Origin: Pelagibacterium halotolerans B2 | Lineage (GTDB): Bacteria; Pseudomonadota; Alphaproteobacteria; Rhizobiales; Devosiaceae | DNA: 64,000 nucleotides | Reading direction: 5' to 3' | Assembly: GCF_000230555.1 (NCBI RefSeq) | Contig: NC_016078.1 | Span: 2,356,001-2,420,000, forward strand | Shown here: positions 44,779 through 54,348 of the stretch, one piece after another | Numbering within the stretch: the first letter of the stretch is position 1 | How the letters are laid out: each line of letters begins with the position of its first letter | Made by a program: the position numbers and the translations under genes | Notes under the pieces: generated by a model | What the model was told of the DNA's origin: nothing | Databases searched by the model: none | The model's input: only the letters and a program-made list of their open reading frames with translations

Positions 44779-45915
44779 CTACTGGGCCGCCCGATCGCGC
44801 AGCGCCGCCATACGGTCCGATACCGCACCACCGCTCGAACCCTGCTCCCTGGGATCGAGTTCCTCGACATCGAGGCTGTCGGCGGCGAACTTGCGGACCT
44901 TGTCGAAAAGACTCTCGGTGAGCGCTGGGCTGTCTTCCGCATCGCCCGCATAGACCAACCTCGACACATCCGAGGCTATGGTTTCCAGGCGCGAGCGAAG
45001 CTGTGCGGCGTCGAACCGCTCGGTGTCCCAGTCTTTCATGATGGCCTCCTCGAGCCCGACGACCGAGGACTTGAGCAATTCGCTTTGCTCGGCCTGGGAA
45101 AAGTCTTCAGCCAGCAGCCGTCCGGATCCGTCTGCCTGCGTTTCCTGTCCATCCGCCGCCGATTCGGTCAGCAACGCATTGAGCCGGCTTTCCGCCCCCG
45201 AAATCCGTGCTTCGGCACGTCTTAGCTCGACGCGCGCCTCGCTTTCGGGATCGTTCTGGGACAGCGTATCGCGCAACATGGCGATCGCCTCGTCCTTGAG
45301 GCCGCTCTTTTTCTTCTTTTCCAGCCGTGCCAGCAGCATGCGGGTCTGGTCTTCGAGATATCCGTTGCGCTGGCGCTCGATATTGAGAGCGGTGAGCAGA
45401 TCCTCGACATCGGCGCGATAGTCACCGGTCAATTGCTCGGCCGTAACCGCCTCGCCCGCATCGGGCATCAGGTCAGGATCGATATCGGAATAGTCCACAT
45501 CCGCCTGACGCAGCCGCGCGGCAAGCGCCGCAGAATCGCGCTCGATATCGCGGATACGGGCCACAAGTTCCTGTTCGCGGGTCTGGAGCGATCCGATGGC
45601 CGCGTACTGCTCGTCGCGCTCGGTGCGAAGCGCCGCCAGTTCGGTCATCGCGGCATCCAGCGCCACGACATTCCCGGAAATCTGGTTGCGCAGCGCATCG
45701 ATCTTGAGCTGATGCTTGCGCAGGGTGATCGCAAATTCCGCCCGCAACTTGTCCTTGTCGGCGCGGAATTCGGCAAGTGTGACCGGCGTCGCCGCTTCAA
45801 TCCGGCGTTTGGTCAGTCGCACGGCGCGACGCCAGAATGCAGGGCCTATGGCAATGGCCAGCAACGCCGCCGCCAGGAAGCCAAGCGTGAAATACATCGC
45901 ATTCTCAATGACCAT
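44779..45915 (-). CDS. Membrane-anchored coiled-coil protein of unknown function
   Basis: 378 residues from ATG 45915, which has GGGGAGAGG upstream. An N-terminal transmembrane helix (YFTLGFLAAALLAIAI) is followed by a long heptad-rich region (about 45-150 and 170-265, many Glu/Arg/Leu/Ala) and an acidic C-terminus. No enzymatic motif. It resembles the class of cell-envelope or division scaffolds by layout only. EipA lies upstream on the same strand across a 160-bp gap. Confidence 0.75.
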   Translation of the reverse strand: MVIENAMYFTLGFLAAALLAIAIGPAFWRRAVRLTKRRIEAATPVTLAEFRADKDKLRAEFAITLRKHQLKIDALRNQISGNVVALDAAMTELAALRTERDEQYAAIGSLQTREQELVARIRDIERDSAALAARLRQADVDYSDIDPDLMPDAGEAVTAEQLTGDYRADVEDLLTALNIERQRNGYLEDQTRMLLARLEKKKKSGLKDEAIAMLRDTLSQNDPESEARVELRRAEARISGAESRLNALLTESAADGQETQADGSGRLLAEDFSQAEQSELLKSSVVGLEEAIMKDWDTERFDAAQLRSRLETIASDVSRLVYAGDAEDSPALTESLFDKVRKFAADSLDVEELDPREQGSSGGAVSDRMAALRDRAAQ

Positions 45916-46075
45916 ACGCCTCTCCCCTGGCGGGAAGCCCTGCCCTGAAATGCCGCCGGTAGGCCCCCGGCGCCACAATCTGTTGCAGGTAATCTTACTC
46001 GATCAAATCCGGGGCGTCATCTCACAGCTGTGACATGAAGCCGGACAACCCTCATGCTGTCACAACTGGCTGGGA

Positions 46076-46648
46076 TCAGAATGGGTTCCAGGTCGGTTCG
46101 CGCGTGAAATTGAGATACCCCACGGCCACCCCGGCCCGCAGGCCCACACCCGAGCTGATCGGCACCACATAGACATCGTTGAGCTTGAGCGCGGTCATGC
46201 CGATGCCGCCGACCGCAAAGATCGAACCTTCAACGCCCGGATAGCGGTCATAGATCGATTCCACCGAAGGCAGATTGTAAACGAGCATCATCACCCGGCT
46301 GCCATCGGCCCCGATGTTAAGCCCCAGGCTCGGGCCCTGCCAGAACACCTGATGTGTGCCGGCATTGCGGGTGTACATTGTCCCGTCGCCATATTTGGCG
46401 CCGATGAACAGTGCACCGCCGCCTTCCTGACCCAGAATATAGGCGTTGGGTTGACCGTACTGCTCGAACGCCTGTTCGATCACCGACGCCAGTCCCTGGG
46501 CAACGGACCCGAAGAACTGATGTCCTGCATTGAGAATTTCGTCGCTCGAATAGGTGTCCGACAGCGACCCCTGCTGCGCACTCGCCGGAGCGGCGCCCAG
46601 GACGAGGCCCATACAGAGAACCAGTGCTGCCAAGAAGCGATTCATCAT
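46076..46648 (-). CDS. eipA: DUF1134 family envelope protein EipA
   Basis: 190 residues with a signal peptide (FLAALVLCMGLVLGAAPASA, then QQ). The DUF1134 core has GQPNAYILGQEGGGALFIGA, GTMYTRNAGTHQVFWQGPSLG, and the C-terminal GVGLRAGVAVGYLNF. In Brucella abortus EipA is a periplasmic beta-barrel-like protein needed for envelope integrity and is CtrA-controlled. ATG 46648 or 46645 are both possible; a GTG further up is less likely. Confidence 0.88.
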   Translation of the reverse strand: MMNRFLAALVLCMGLVLGAAPASAQQGSLSDTYSSDEILNAGHQFFGSVAQGLASVIEQAFEQYGQPNAYILGQEGGGALFIGAKYGDGTMYTRNAGTHQVFWQGPSLGLNIGADGSRVMMLVYNLPSVESIYDRYPGVEGSIFAVGGIGMTALKLNDVYVVPISSGVGLRAGVAVGYLNFTREPTWNPF

Positions 46649-46773
46649 CAAAATATATGCTCCCACTTCGCGCGTAAAAATTCGCGATATGCGTGCCGGT
46701 TAACCAAGACCAAACGGCCCTGCGCTAGGATCGACCGGCCCGCCCCCACAGCATAGCGGTTCATTGAGCGATA

Positions 46774-47277
46774 ATGCGGCAAATAGGTAAACAAATCTTA
46801 ACCCTTACAAAGTCTTACACGACTTTCTGCCTGCTTTTTCTCGCGCTGTGCCTTGGCTCGGCGGCGCCCGCGCAGGAAAAGTCCATTATCACCAACGCCC
46901 TGACCGGCGTGGCCCTGTCGGGTTTCGACCCCGTGGCCTATTTCACAGAAAATACCGCCCTGCAGGGCACACCTGTCAACGAGTTGGAATGGAACGGGGT
47001 CACCTGGTACTTCGTCTCGGCCGCCAACAGAGACATATTTGCGGCAAACCCTGAAATCTATGCTCCGATATTCGGCGGGCATTGCGCAATGGCCATGGCC
47101 CGCGGGCATCTTTCCGACGGCAATCCCCAGATTTTCCGCATAATCGGCGGGCGGCTGATGCTGTTTTACTCCATCGGCAATCGAGCCGCCTTTGATATGG
47201 CGCCGAGCAACGCCCTTGCCACGGCGGCGGTCAACTGGGATGCATTGCCCGATCGGCGAGCCGCCCAACACCAATAG
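46774..47277 (+). CDS. YHS domain protein, exported
   Basis: 167 residues: signal peptide (FCLLFLALCLGSAAPA, then QEK) and a YHS-like core (ALSGFDPVAYF, ATWYFVSAANRDIFAANPE-type segment TWYFVSAANRDIF, YAPIFGGHCAMAMARGH). The YHS Cys and His residues are present, suggesting heavy-metal binding in the periplasm. Upstream of chpT by 95 bp on the same strand. Confidence 0.85.
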   Translation: MRQIGKQILTLTKSYTTFCLLFLALCLGSAAPAQEKSIITNALTGVALSGFDPVAYFTENTALQGTPVNELEWNGVTWYFVSAANRDIFAANPEIYAPIFGGHCAMAMARGHLSDGNPQIFRIIGGRLMLFYSIGNRAAFDMAPSNALATAAVNWDALPDRRAAQHQ

Positions 47278-47371
47278 AAGGAGCCACGCCAAACTTGGCG
47301 TTGCCCTCGTCCACTTGCACAGTAAAGTGCTTTGAAATTTGATTCGAACAACCAAGAGCGAGAATTTGGCC

Positions 47372-48031
47372 ATGACGAGCATTGTCGAACTGAGCGCGCC
47401 GGACCTTGCCGCATTGCTGTGCTCGCGTGTCTGCCACGATCTCATCAATCCCGTGGGTGCCATCGGCAACGGCCTTGAGGTGCTTGCCGACCCCACTCAG
47501 GTCGATATGCAGACCTTTGCCAAGGAGCTGATCGAAAACTCGACCCGCCAGGCCCGCGCCAAGCTCGAATTTGCCCGTCTCGCCTTCGGTGCGTCCTCGA
47601 CCGCCGGCACCGATATCGACACCCGCGAGGCCGATCGCGTCGCCTCGCTGCTGATGGCCGGGGAAAAGGCCGACCTTGATTGGAAGGTCACCCCGATGCT
47701 GTTGCCCAAGAACAAGGCCAAGCTGCTGCTCAATATGCTGCTGATCGTCACACAGGGCGTTCCGCGTGGTGGTACGGTCACCGTCGAGGTGGAAGGTGAC
47801 GCCGGAGCCGAGAATTTCACCATCACGGCCACCGGTCCCAAGACCCTCGTTCCCAATGCGGTCCAGGGCCTTCTTGCAGGCACGCCCGAAGAGGGCAGCG
47901 TCGACGCTCGCGGCATCCAGCCCTTTTACACCGGCGTCCTGGCCCGCCTTTCACATATGGGGCTCAACCTCGCGCTCGACGGCGAGATCCTGCGTTTCAC
48001 TGCCGATCCCCTGCCCCACGATATCGATTAG
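47372..48031 (+). CDS. chpT: Histidine phosphotransferase ChpT
   Basis: 219 residues. The DHp-like N-terminal region has LLCSRVCHDLINPVGAIGNG with the phosphoacceptor His22, and the C-terminal half is a degenerate ATPase-like domain (LLLNMLLIVTQGVPRGGTV). ChpT relays phosphate from CckA to CtrA and CpdR. ATG 47372 matches the family N-terminus. Its client CtrA is encoded about 2 kb away (49632). Confidence 0.93.
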   Translation: MTSIVELSAPDLAALLCSRVCHDLINPVGAIGNGLEVLADPTQVDMQTFAKELIENSTRQARAKLEFARLAFGASSTAGTDIDTREADRVASLLMAGEKADLDWKVTPMLLPKNKAKLLLNMLLIVTQGVPRGGTVTVEVEGDAGAENFTITATGPKTLVPNAVQGLLAGTPEEGSVDARGIQPFYTGVLARLSHMGLNLALDGEILRFTADPLPHDID

Positions 48032-48131
48032 ACGCGCCAGCCCGGGCGCCTTTCCCATTCGCTAACCATTGTGGCGGTAAACTCTTTCCGATTCCGGGCA
48101 TCTGGCGTCCGGAAAGCCGAGGGACAGGCCC

Positions 48132-48491
48132 ATGAAATCGTGCCTTATCGTCGACGATTCCAGCGTCATCCGCAAAGTCGCGCGCCGCATTCTCGAAGAT
48201 ATGGATTTCATCGTCGATGAAGCCGAGGACGGCCAGGAAGCCTACGAAAAATGCGCGCAGGAAATGCCTGACGTCATCCTGCTCGATTGGCAGATGCCCA
48301 TCATGAACGGCCTGGAATTTCTAAAGGCTTTGCGCGGCTATACCGGCGGCGACAAGCCCAGGATTGTCTATTGCCTGGCTGAGCGCGACATCGGGCACAT
48401 AGCCATGGCCCGCAAGGCTGGCGCGAACGATCACATGCTCAAACCCTTCGACCAGCAGATGCTGGAATCCAAGTTCCAACCCTTCGTCTAG
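48132..48491 (+). CDS. Single-domain response regulator
   Basis: 119-residue receiver domain: acidic pair D8/D9 (CLIVDDSSVIRKVARRIL), phosphoacceptor D52 (ILLDWQMPIMNG) and K104 (HMLKPF). The switch Thr/Ser is replaced: relatives read CTTEND where this reads CLAERD, so position 82 is Leu. GAGGGAC precedes ATG 48132. It lies 100 bp after chpT on the same strand and could be a ChpT phosphate acceptor or sink (inference). Confidence 0.9.
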   Translation: MKSCLIVDDSSVIRKVARRILEDMDFIVDEAEDGQEAYEKCAQEMPDVILLDWQMPIMNGLEFLKALRGYTGGDKPRIVYCLAERDIGHIAMARKAGANDHMLKPFDQQMLESKFQPFV

Positions 48492-48569
48492 CTTCCCAGC
48501 CAGGCGCTAGACAAATTTGTGTGACGGGGAATCCCACACCGTCGCCAATTGCTGTATGCTCGAATTGTT

Positions 48570-48660
48570 GCGCTACCGGTAGGGGTGGCGCTCCGTGCAG
48601 CGCGGTGTGCCCGCGGCCGGGGGAAATGCGTGGCACCGCGCTCCTTGACGAACCGAGGAG
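48570..48660 (+). promoter_or_regulatory. Structured mRNA leader with hidden Shine-Dalgarno
   Basis: Three foldable parts: 8-bp stem GCGCTACC/GGTGGCGC (48570-48591), GC-rich stem AGCGCGGTG-CC/GG-CACCGCGCT (48599-48642), and CTCCT (48641-48645) pairing with the AGGAG ribosome site (48656-48660) of the DUF2189 gene. The last two overlap by two bases, so they may compete. Confidence 0.5.
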
Positions 48661-48666
48661 ATCAGC

Positions 48667-49458
48667 ATGCCCGTGTATTCCAATCCCGCTTTTGCCCAGC
48701 CTCAAGACGCCGAACGCGCCATTCGCACGATTTCAACGGGCGATGTCTTCGACGCACTCGGCAAAGGCGTATCCGATTTCTGGCGCCATCCCTCCCACTA
48801 CCTGTTCCTGGTGCTGATTTACCCGGCCGTCGGCATTGTCCTGGCGGTATGGAGCGCTGGTGGAGCGACTTTTCCCTTGCTCTATCCGCTGGCGACCGGC
48901 TTTGCACTCATCGGGCCGCTCGCCGCCATCGGCCTTTATGAACTCAGCCGAAGACGCGAGCAGGGAGAGGACGACAGCCCCCGCCACGCTCTGGGGGTTC
49001 TCAAACATCGCTCCATCGGTGCGATTGTGGCCGTGGGCGCAATGCTGGCGCTTGTCTTCGTGCTCTGGCTTACCGCAGCCGGCGCCATTTACGATGCCCA
49101 TTTCGGATCGAACCCACCCGCCGGGCTGATGGCCCTTCTGACCGAGACCTTCACAACCACCCGCGGTTGGAGCCTCTTGTTCTGGGGCAATCTGGTCGGG
49201 CTCGGCTTTGCATTCTTTGTGCTGGCCACCACCGCCATAGCCTTTCCGCTCCTCGTTGATCGGGGCGGGAGCCCCGGCGATGCAATTGCCACGTCCGTCC
49301 GCGCCTTTTCCGCCAATCCGGTCCAGATGACCATTTTCGGTCTGGTGGTCGCAATCGCCCTTTTCGTCGCCTCATTGCCGTTGTTTGTGGGGCTGGCACT
49401 TGCGCTGCCCATGCTGGGACACGCAACCTGGCACCTTTACCGCAAGCTGGTGGTCTGA
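48667..49458 (+). CDS. DUF2189 domain membrane protein
   Basis: 263 residues with about six hydrophobic segments and the DUF2189 pattern (RTISTGDVFDALGKGVSDFW, then HPSHYLFLVLIYPAVGI). GAGGAGA precedes ATG 48667. Function unknown; the family is an inner-membrane protein. Preceded by the structured leader. Confidence 0.88.
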   Translation: MPVYSNPAFAQPQDAERAIRTISTGDVFDALGKGVSDFWRHPSHYLFLVLIYPAVGIVLAVWSAGGATFPLLYPLATGFALIGPLAAIGLYELSRRREQGEDDSPRHALGVLKHRSIGAIVAVGAMLALVFVLWLTAAGAIYDAHFGSNPPAGLMALLTETFTTTRGWSLLFWGNLVGLGFAFFVLATTAIAFPLLVDRGGSPGDAIATSVRAFSANPVQMTIFGLVVAIALFVASLPLFVGLALALPMLGHATWHLYRKLVV

Positions 49459-49463
49459 GCCTT

Positions 49464-49566
49464 TAGAGCGTGTCCAGCAAAAGCATGTCCTCGACGCGAT
49501 CGGGGATGGAAACGGTTTTGCGGTTCGGACACGCGATAAAACAAAGGCTTAGAGCCTGTCAGGCTC
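49464..49566 (-). repeat. Palindromic repeat element, copy 2
   Basis: Inverted-orientation copy of the element at 1174-1277; 50 bp (49507-49556) are identical to the reverse complement of 1208-1257, and the GCGTGTCC/GGACACGC arms are kept. The inner loop is longer here, and the other loop is short (GAGCCTGTCAGGCTC). It sits between convergent genes. Confidence 0.75.
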
Positions 49567-49574
49567 CAACGAAC

Positions 49575-49606
49575 AAAGCCCGCGCGAGGGGATCCGCACG
49601 GGCTTT
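49575..49606. terminator. Terminator between DUF2189 gene and ctrA
   Basis: AAAGCCCG and CGGGCTTT arms with A and T runs on the flanks; serves ctrA from the minus strand and possibly the DUF2189 gene. Confidence 0.75.
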
Positions 49607-49631
49607 TGAATTCTGGCGATGTAAGGGACGA

Positions 49632-50333
49632 TCAGGCGCTTTCGGCCAATTCGTTCTCGTCGGGTTCGCGCAGCACATAGCCGCGGCCCCAGACAGTCTC
49701 GATGTAGTTCTTGCCGGCCGTGGCCACCGATAGCTTCTTGCGCAGCTTGCAGATGAACACGTCGATGATTTTCAGCTCAGGCTCGTCCATCCCGCCATAG
49801 AGATGGTTGAGGAACATTTCCTTGGTGAGCGTCGTACCCTTGCGCAGCGAGAGCAACTCGAGCATCTGGTATTCCTTGCCCGTCAGGTGCACGCGCTGGC
49901 CACCCACTTCGACAGTCTTGGTGTCGAGGTTGACGGAAAGATCGCCGGTGTTGATGACCGACTGCGCATGGCCCTTGGACCGGCGGACGATGGCGTGAAT
50001 ACGGGCAACCAGTTCGTCCTTGTGGAACGGCTTGGTCATATAATCGTCGGCCCCGAAACCCAGGCCGCGTACCTTGTCTTCGATCCCTGCCAGACCCGAA
50101 AGGATGAGAATGGGGGTCTGAACCTTCGCAACGCGCAGCGTGCGCAGCACTTCATACCCGCTCATATCCGGCAGATTGAGGTCAAGCAGAATGATGTCGT
50201 AATCATAAAGCTTGCCAAGATCGACACCTTCCTCGCCGAGGTCGGTTGTGTACGCATTGAAACTCTCGGATTTGAGCATCAGTTCGATGCTCTGCGCTGT
50301 CGCGCTGTCGTCCTCTATCAAGAGCACACGCAT
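49632..50333 (-). CDS. ctrA: Cell-cycle response regulator CtrA
   Basis: 233 residues from ATG 50333 (AAGGGGA upstream). Receiver domain with D8/D9, phosphoacceptor D51 ([17 protein letters not shown]) and Lys in DYMTKPFHK; OmpR-type winged helix-turn-helix ([40 protein letters not shown]). CtrA is the master regulator of flagellar, division and other genes in alphaproteobacteria. The C-terminal Ala-Ala-type degradation tag appears as ESA. SciP, ChpT, and two likely target operons are in this window. Confidence 0.97.
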   Translation of the reverse strand: MRVLLIEDDSATAQSIELMLKSESFNAYTTDLGEEGVDLGKLYDYDIILLDLNLPDMSGYEVLRTLRVAKVQTPILILSGLAGIEDKVRGLGFGADDYMTKPFHKDELVARIHAIVRRSKGHAQSVINTGDLSVNLDTKTVEVGGQRVHLTGKEYQMLELLSLRKGTTLTKEMFLNHLYGGMDEPELKIIDVFICKLRKKLSVATAGKNYIETVWGRGYVLREPDENELAESA

Positions 50334-50736
50334 GCCAATCCCCTTAAATCCAACAAGTCCCTGCTGGGACCGGGCGCTCAGCTCGATCCCGACGCCCTTA
50401 ACCAAACCCTACTGGGTACGATTCGAAGCTACCGGTAATTAGTTAACAAAGTTTAATTCAGTCGGGCAATATGCGATTTGCATTAACTGAATAAGGTGTT
50501 AACTCATTGAAATACAAAAGAAAATGAAAAGAATTTTTCTTAATGCACAACGTTAAGAAAGCCCTTCAAGAGACTCTTGAGACTCATTGAACCGTGTCTG
50601 AAAGGGGGAAGCGGACGCGCGCCGACGCGCAGCGAAAAAATTTGCTCAACTTTCGGCAATATCGCCATAACCTTAAGGATGAGTTACCAATGTGGCCAAT
50701 TCTTGGTGCGAATCATTTCCCCCTGGAGAGGCCACG
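50334..50736. promoter_or_regulatory. ctrA-fliI divergent regulatory region
   Basis: 403 bp without genes. It contains TTAAC half-sites suited to CtrA autoregulation (in TTAACAAAGTTTAA near 50441-50454, and two more TTAAC in 50480-50505), GANTC methylation sites (50420-50424, 50572-50576, 50581-50585, 50710-50714) and a 15-bp palindrome TCAAGAG-A-CTCTTGA (50566-50580). A GC-rich dyad lies near 50615-50635. Confidence 0.55.
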
Positions 50737-52071
50737 GTGCAGTCCCTGATCTCCGACATTGAGGCAATCGACGAGATCGAAGTCTTCGGCAGGGTCAAGA
50801 CCGTGCAGGGCCTCTTGATCGAAGTCGTCGGCCCGGTGCGCGAATTGCGGGTCGGCGGGCGGGTTACCATCGAAACTCAGACGGGCTCCAATCTTGCCTG
50901 CGAGATCATCGGTTTTCGCGATGGCCTGGCCCTGTGCCTGCCCTTCGGCCCCGTGGGGGGCGTCAGGCTCGGCTGCAAGGCAGTGTTTGCCGGCCATGAC
51001 GGCGCTGTCTATCCGGACGAAGCCTGGCTGGGCCGGGTTCTCAACGCCGAAGCTGCGCCCATCGACGGTGGCGCCCCGCTCATACGCGGCAGGGCACCCT
51101 ACGCGCTGCGCAATCTCCCCCTTCCCGCCCATGAACGCGGGCGCGTCGGCCGCCCCATTGACCTCGGGGTTCGGTGCCTCAACACCTTCACCACCTGTTG
51201 CGACGGCCAGCGCATGGGCATCTTCGCCGGCTCGGGCGTCGGCAAGTCGGTTTTGATGAGCATGCTGGCCCGAAACACCGACGTGGACATCTCCATCATC
51301 GGGCTGATCGGTGAGCGCGGCCGCGAGGTCCAGGAATTCATCACCGAACAACTCGGCGAAGAGGGCATGAAAAAAGCCATCGTCGTCGTGGCCACCTCCG
51401 ACGAATCCGCGCTCATGCGCCGTCAGGCCGCCTACCTGACCCTGACCCTGGCCGAATATTTCCGCGACCAGGGCAAGCGCGTCTTGTGCATGATGGACAG
51501 CCTCACCCGCTTTGCGATGGCGCAGCGTGAAATCGGCCTTGCCACCGGCGAGCCTCCTACCGCCAAGGGCTACCCGCCCACGGTTTTCACAGAATTGCCA
51601 CGTTTGTTGGAGCGGGCCGGTCCGGGCTTGGTTAATTCGGGCTCCGTTACCGGTCTATTTACCGTTTTGGTGGAAGGTGATGATCACAATGAGCCCATTG
51701 CGGACGCCGTTCGTGGCATTCTCGATGGTCATATTGTGATGGAGCGATCCATTGCCGAACGGGGACGCTATCCTGCCGTCAATGTTCTTCGCTCTGTTTC
51801 ACGCACCATGCCCGGATGCGTGCCGGAGGATTTCCGGCCCACTTTGAGCAGGGCGCGTGAGTTGATGTCGGTTTACGCCGACATGGAGGAACTGATCCGG
51901 CTGGGGGCTTACCGGAAAGGATCGGATCCCAAGGTTGACCGCGCCATCGCGCTCAACCCGGCGCTGGAGGCGTTTTTGAGCCAGCGATCGGATGAGCGGA
52001 CCAATATCGCCGACGGCTACAATCTGCTGTCGACGATTCTGGGAACGGCTGGAGCGGGAGACGCGGCTTGA
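50737..52071 (+). CDS. fliI: Flagellum-specific ATPase FliI
   Basis: 444 residues from GTG 50737, which has GGAGAGG at good spacing; an upstream in-frame extension has no start signal. Walker A GSGVGKS (165-171), [11 protein letters not shown], Walker [19 protein letters not shown] with the adjacent switch Arg, and the FliI C-terminal ADYDDNL-like segment. Energises export together with FliH. Four-gene separation from fliF cluster; fliJ follows. Confidence 0.95.
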   Translation: MQSLISDIEAIDEIEVFGRVKTVQGLLIEVVGPVRELRVGGRVTIETQTGSNLACEIIGFRDGLALCLPFGPVGGVRLGCKAVFAGHDGAVYPDEAWLGRVLNAEAAPIDGGAPLIRGRAPYALRNLPLPAHERGRVGRPIDLGVRCLNTFTTCCDGQRMGIFAGSGVGKSVLMSMLARNTDVDISIIGLIGERGREVQEFITEQLGEEGMKKAIVVVATSDESALMRRQAAYLTLTLAEYFRDQGKRVLCMMDSLTRFAMAQREIGLATGEPPTAKGYPPTVFTELPRLLERAGPGLVNSGSVTGLFTVLVEGDDHNEPIADAVRGILDGHIVMERSIAERGRYPAVNVLRSVSRTMPGCVPEDFRPTLSRARELMSVYADMEELIRLGAYRKGSDPKVDRAIALNPALEAFLSQRSDERTNIADGYNLLSTILGTAGAGDAA

Positions 52072-52090
52072 TGAGTAAGGAGTACAAGTC

Positions 52091-52501
52091 ATGAAGTCCA
52101 AGAGCGCGAGCCTGATCCGACTCAAGAAGTTTCAGGTGGACGAAAAGCGCCGCCAGGTCCTCCAGATCGAGACCATGGTCGCCGATTTCGAGCGCATGGC
52201 CGCCGAACTCGACCAGCAGATCGACATCGAGCACAAAAAGACCGGCATTTCCGACGTCGCCCATTTCGCCTATTCGACCTTCGCCAAGGCCGCCATCACC
52301 CGCCGCGACAATCTCTTGACCTCGGCCGGCGACATGAAGGGCAAGCTCGAAGCCGCACAGGACGAACTCGCCGAAGCCATCGAGGACCTCAAGAAGGTCG
52401 AACTGCTCGATGCGCGTGAACATCAGCGTGAAAAAGACGAGCAGCTAAAGCGCGAACAGGCCGAATTCGACGAAATCGGGCGCCTGCGCTACCGCCGCTA
52501 A
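52091..52501 (+). CDS. fliJ: Flagellar export protein FliJ
   Basis: 136-residue highly charged alpha-helical coiled-coil protein directly after fliI, as in most flagellar clusters (LIRLKKFQVDEKRRQVLQIE at the N-terminus, REHQREKDEQLKREQAEF near the C-terminus). Recycles chaperones and couples FliI to FlhA. AAGGAG lies upstream. Confidence 0.88.
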   Translation: MKSKSASLIRLKKFQVDEKRRQVLQIETMVADFERMAAELDQQIDIEHKKTGISDVAHFAYSTFAKAAITRRDNLLTSAGDMKGKLEAAQDELAEAIEDLKKVELLDAREHQREKDEQLKREQAEFDEIGRLRYRR

Positions 52502-52515
52502 ACCGGAAAGACGTC

Positions 52516-52848
52516 ATGGATTTCGATGACGTCTTCGCAGTTGCTTCCAAATTTCCCGGTGTCGTCCGCTCGACCAGCTACGGCACACCCTCCATAAAGC
52601 TCGGCACCAAATTCCTGCTCCGCGAGCGCGAACCGGGCATTCTCGCCCTTCAGCGCCCCTCGATCGACGAACGCGACATGCTGATCGAGGCCGATCCCGG
52701 CCTGTTCTTCATAACCGATCACTACCGCGACTACCCTTATGTCCTGGTCCGCATGGACCGTCTCACGCCCGAACATTTCCGCGCGCTCTTTGAAACGATT
52801 TGGCGCGAGAAGGCGACAAAATCGCAGATTTCCGCCTATGACCGGTGA
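52516..52848 (+). CDS. MmcQ/YjbR family protein
   Basis: 110-residue YjbR-like fold (VFAVASKFPGVVRSTSYGTP, LLREREPGILALQRPSIDE, and YRDYPYVLVRMDRL). The family is annotated as DNA-binding but its function is unclear. ATG 52516 follows GGAAAG and starts 15 bases after fliJ, though a functional link is unlikely. Confidence 0.85.
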   Translation: MDFDDVFAVASKFPGVVRSTSYGTPSIKLGTKFLLREREPGILALQRPSIDERDMLIEADPGLFFITDHYRDYPYVLVRMDRLTPEHFRALFETIWREKATKSQISAYDR

Positions 52849-52950
52849 TCGTCGCGCAACGATCCAGCCAATATCGGCTTGACGCGCGCAATAATTTTCT
52901 ATTCCCTCTCGCAATCGCGAACCACTCGACCTCTGAGGGGATGGCCAGGC

Positions 52951-54330
52951 ATGTTCGTCTCGGTGTTTGACGTCTTCAAGATCAGTGTCGGTCCGTCATC
53001 GTCCCACACTATGGGCCCGATGCTCGCCGCTGCCCGCTTTCTCGATGCAATAGGCGCCCTCGAACGCGTCGAAGGCGCGCGCCTGCAGATCACCCTTTAC
53101 GGCTCACTCGCCTTCACCGGCGTTGGCCACGGCACCAACGCCGCAGTCCTTGCCGGTTGCCTCGGGTTCGAACCAGAAACCTATGACAGAGGCAAAGTCG
53201 AAACGGCGCTTGCCGAGCTCGCAACGCGGAAGACTATCGAGCCGGCGGCAGGTTGGACGGTCGCGCTCGACCCCGAAACCGACCTTATCATCGACCGCAA
53301 GACACGGCTCGACACCCATCCCAACGGCATGCGCTTTGCCCTGCTCGATGCCGATGAAACGGCAACCGCGGAAGAAACTTATTTCTCCATCGGCGGCGGC
53401 TTTGTCAAAACCCTCGCCGAAATCGAGGCCGGAGATATGCCGGCCACCCCGGCCGACGACGTCCCCTTCCCTTTCGCCAATGCCGATCAGATGCTGGCGA
53501 TGGGCAAAGCGGCCGATCTCTCTATCGCCGAAATGAAGCGCCGCAACGAATGCGCCCGGCTCGATGGCGAAGCCTTTTCCCAACGCCTCATGGGCATATG
53601 GGAGGTCATGGATGCCTGCATCACCCGGGGCCTTGCCGCCACCGGCGAACTGCCGGGCGGTCTCAAGGTCAAGCGCCGCGCCCGCGCCATTTTCGAAAAC
53701 CTTTCCGGCAAGGCCGGCGCCAACGACATGCCACTCCACTCAGCCATCGATTGGCTCTCGGCCTATGCCATGGCCGTCAACGAGGAAAACGCCGCCGGCG
53801 GGCAGGTCGTGACCGCCCCCACCAATGGCGCGGCGGGCGTATTTCCCGCCGTCCTGCGCTACTACCTCTCCCACGTCCCCGGCGCGAAACGCGAAAAAAT
53901 CCCCGAAATGCTGCTGGTTGGTGCGGCGATTGGCGGGCTCATCAAATACAACGCCTCGATCTCGGGCGCTGAGGTGGGCTGCCAGGGCGAAGTGGGCTCT
54001 GCATCGGCCATGGCCGCAGCCGCTCTCTGTTCAGCGCTTGGCGGCACCAATGCCCAGATCGAAAACGCCGCCGAAATCGCCCTCGAACACCATCTGGGCA
54101 TGACCTGCGACCCCATAAAAGGCCTCGTCCAGGTCCCCTGCATCGAGCGCAACGGACTTGGCGCGGTGAAAGCCGTCGCCGCGGCGTCCCTTGCCATGCA
54201 GGGCGACGGCAGCCACATCGTGCCCCTGGACGCCTGCATCGAAACCATGCGCCAGACCGGCAAGGACATGGACGAACGCTACAAGGAAACCTCACTCGGC
54301 GGGCTGAGCGTGGCTGTGCCCGATTGCTGA
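52951..54330 (+). CDS. sdaA: L-serine ammonia-lyase (serine dehydratase)
   Basis: Fe-S enzyme that deaminates L-serine to pyruvate. 459 residues, single-chain form: beta domain at the N-terminus ([19 protein letters not shown]) and alpha domain with the cluster ligands in [35 protein letters not shown], and [21 protein letters not shown] 52951 gives the standard N-terminus; GAGGGGA lies upstream. Confidence 0.96.
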   Translation: MFVSVFDVFKISVGPSSSHTMGPMLAAARFLDAIGALERVEGARLQITLYGSLAFTGVGHGTNAAVLAGCLGFEPETYDRGKVETALAELATRKTIEPAAGWTVALDPETDLIIDRKTRLDTHPNGMRFALLDADETATAEETYFSIGGGFVKTLAEIEAGDMPATPADDVPFPFANADQMLAMGKAADLSIAEMKRRNECARLDGEAFSQRLMGIWEVMDACITRGLAATGELPGGLKVKRRARAIFENLSGKAGANDMPLHSAIDWLSAYAMAVNEENAAGGQVVTAPTNGAAGVFPAVLRYYLSHVPGAKREKIPEMLLVGAAIGGLIKYNASISGAEVGCQGEVGSASAMAAAALCSALGGTNAQIENAAEIALEHHLGMTCDPIKGLVQVPCIERNGLGAVKAVAAASLAMQGDGSHIVPLDACIETMRQTGKDMDERYKETSLGGLSVAVPDC

Positions 54331-54348
54331 AGTGGGTCAGAAAAAACG

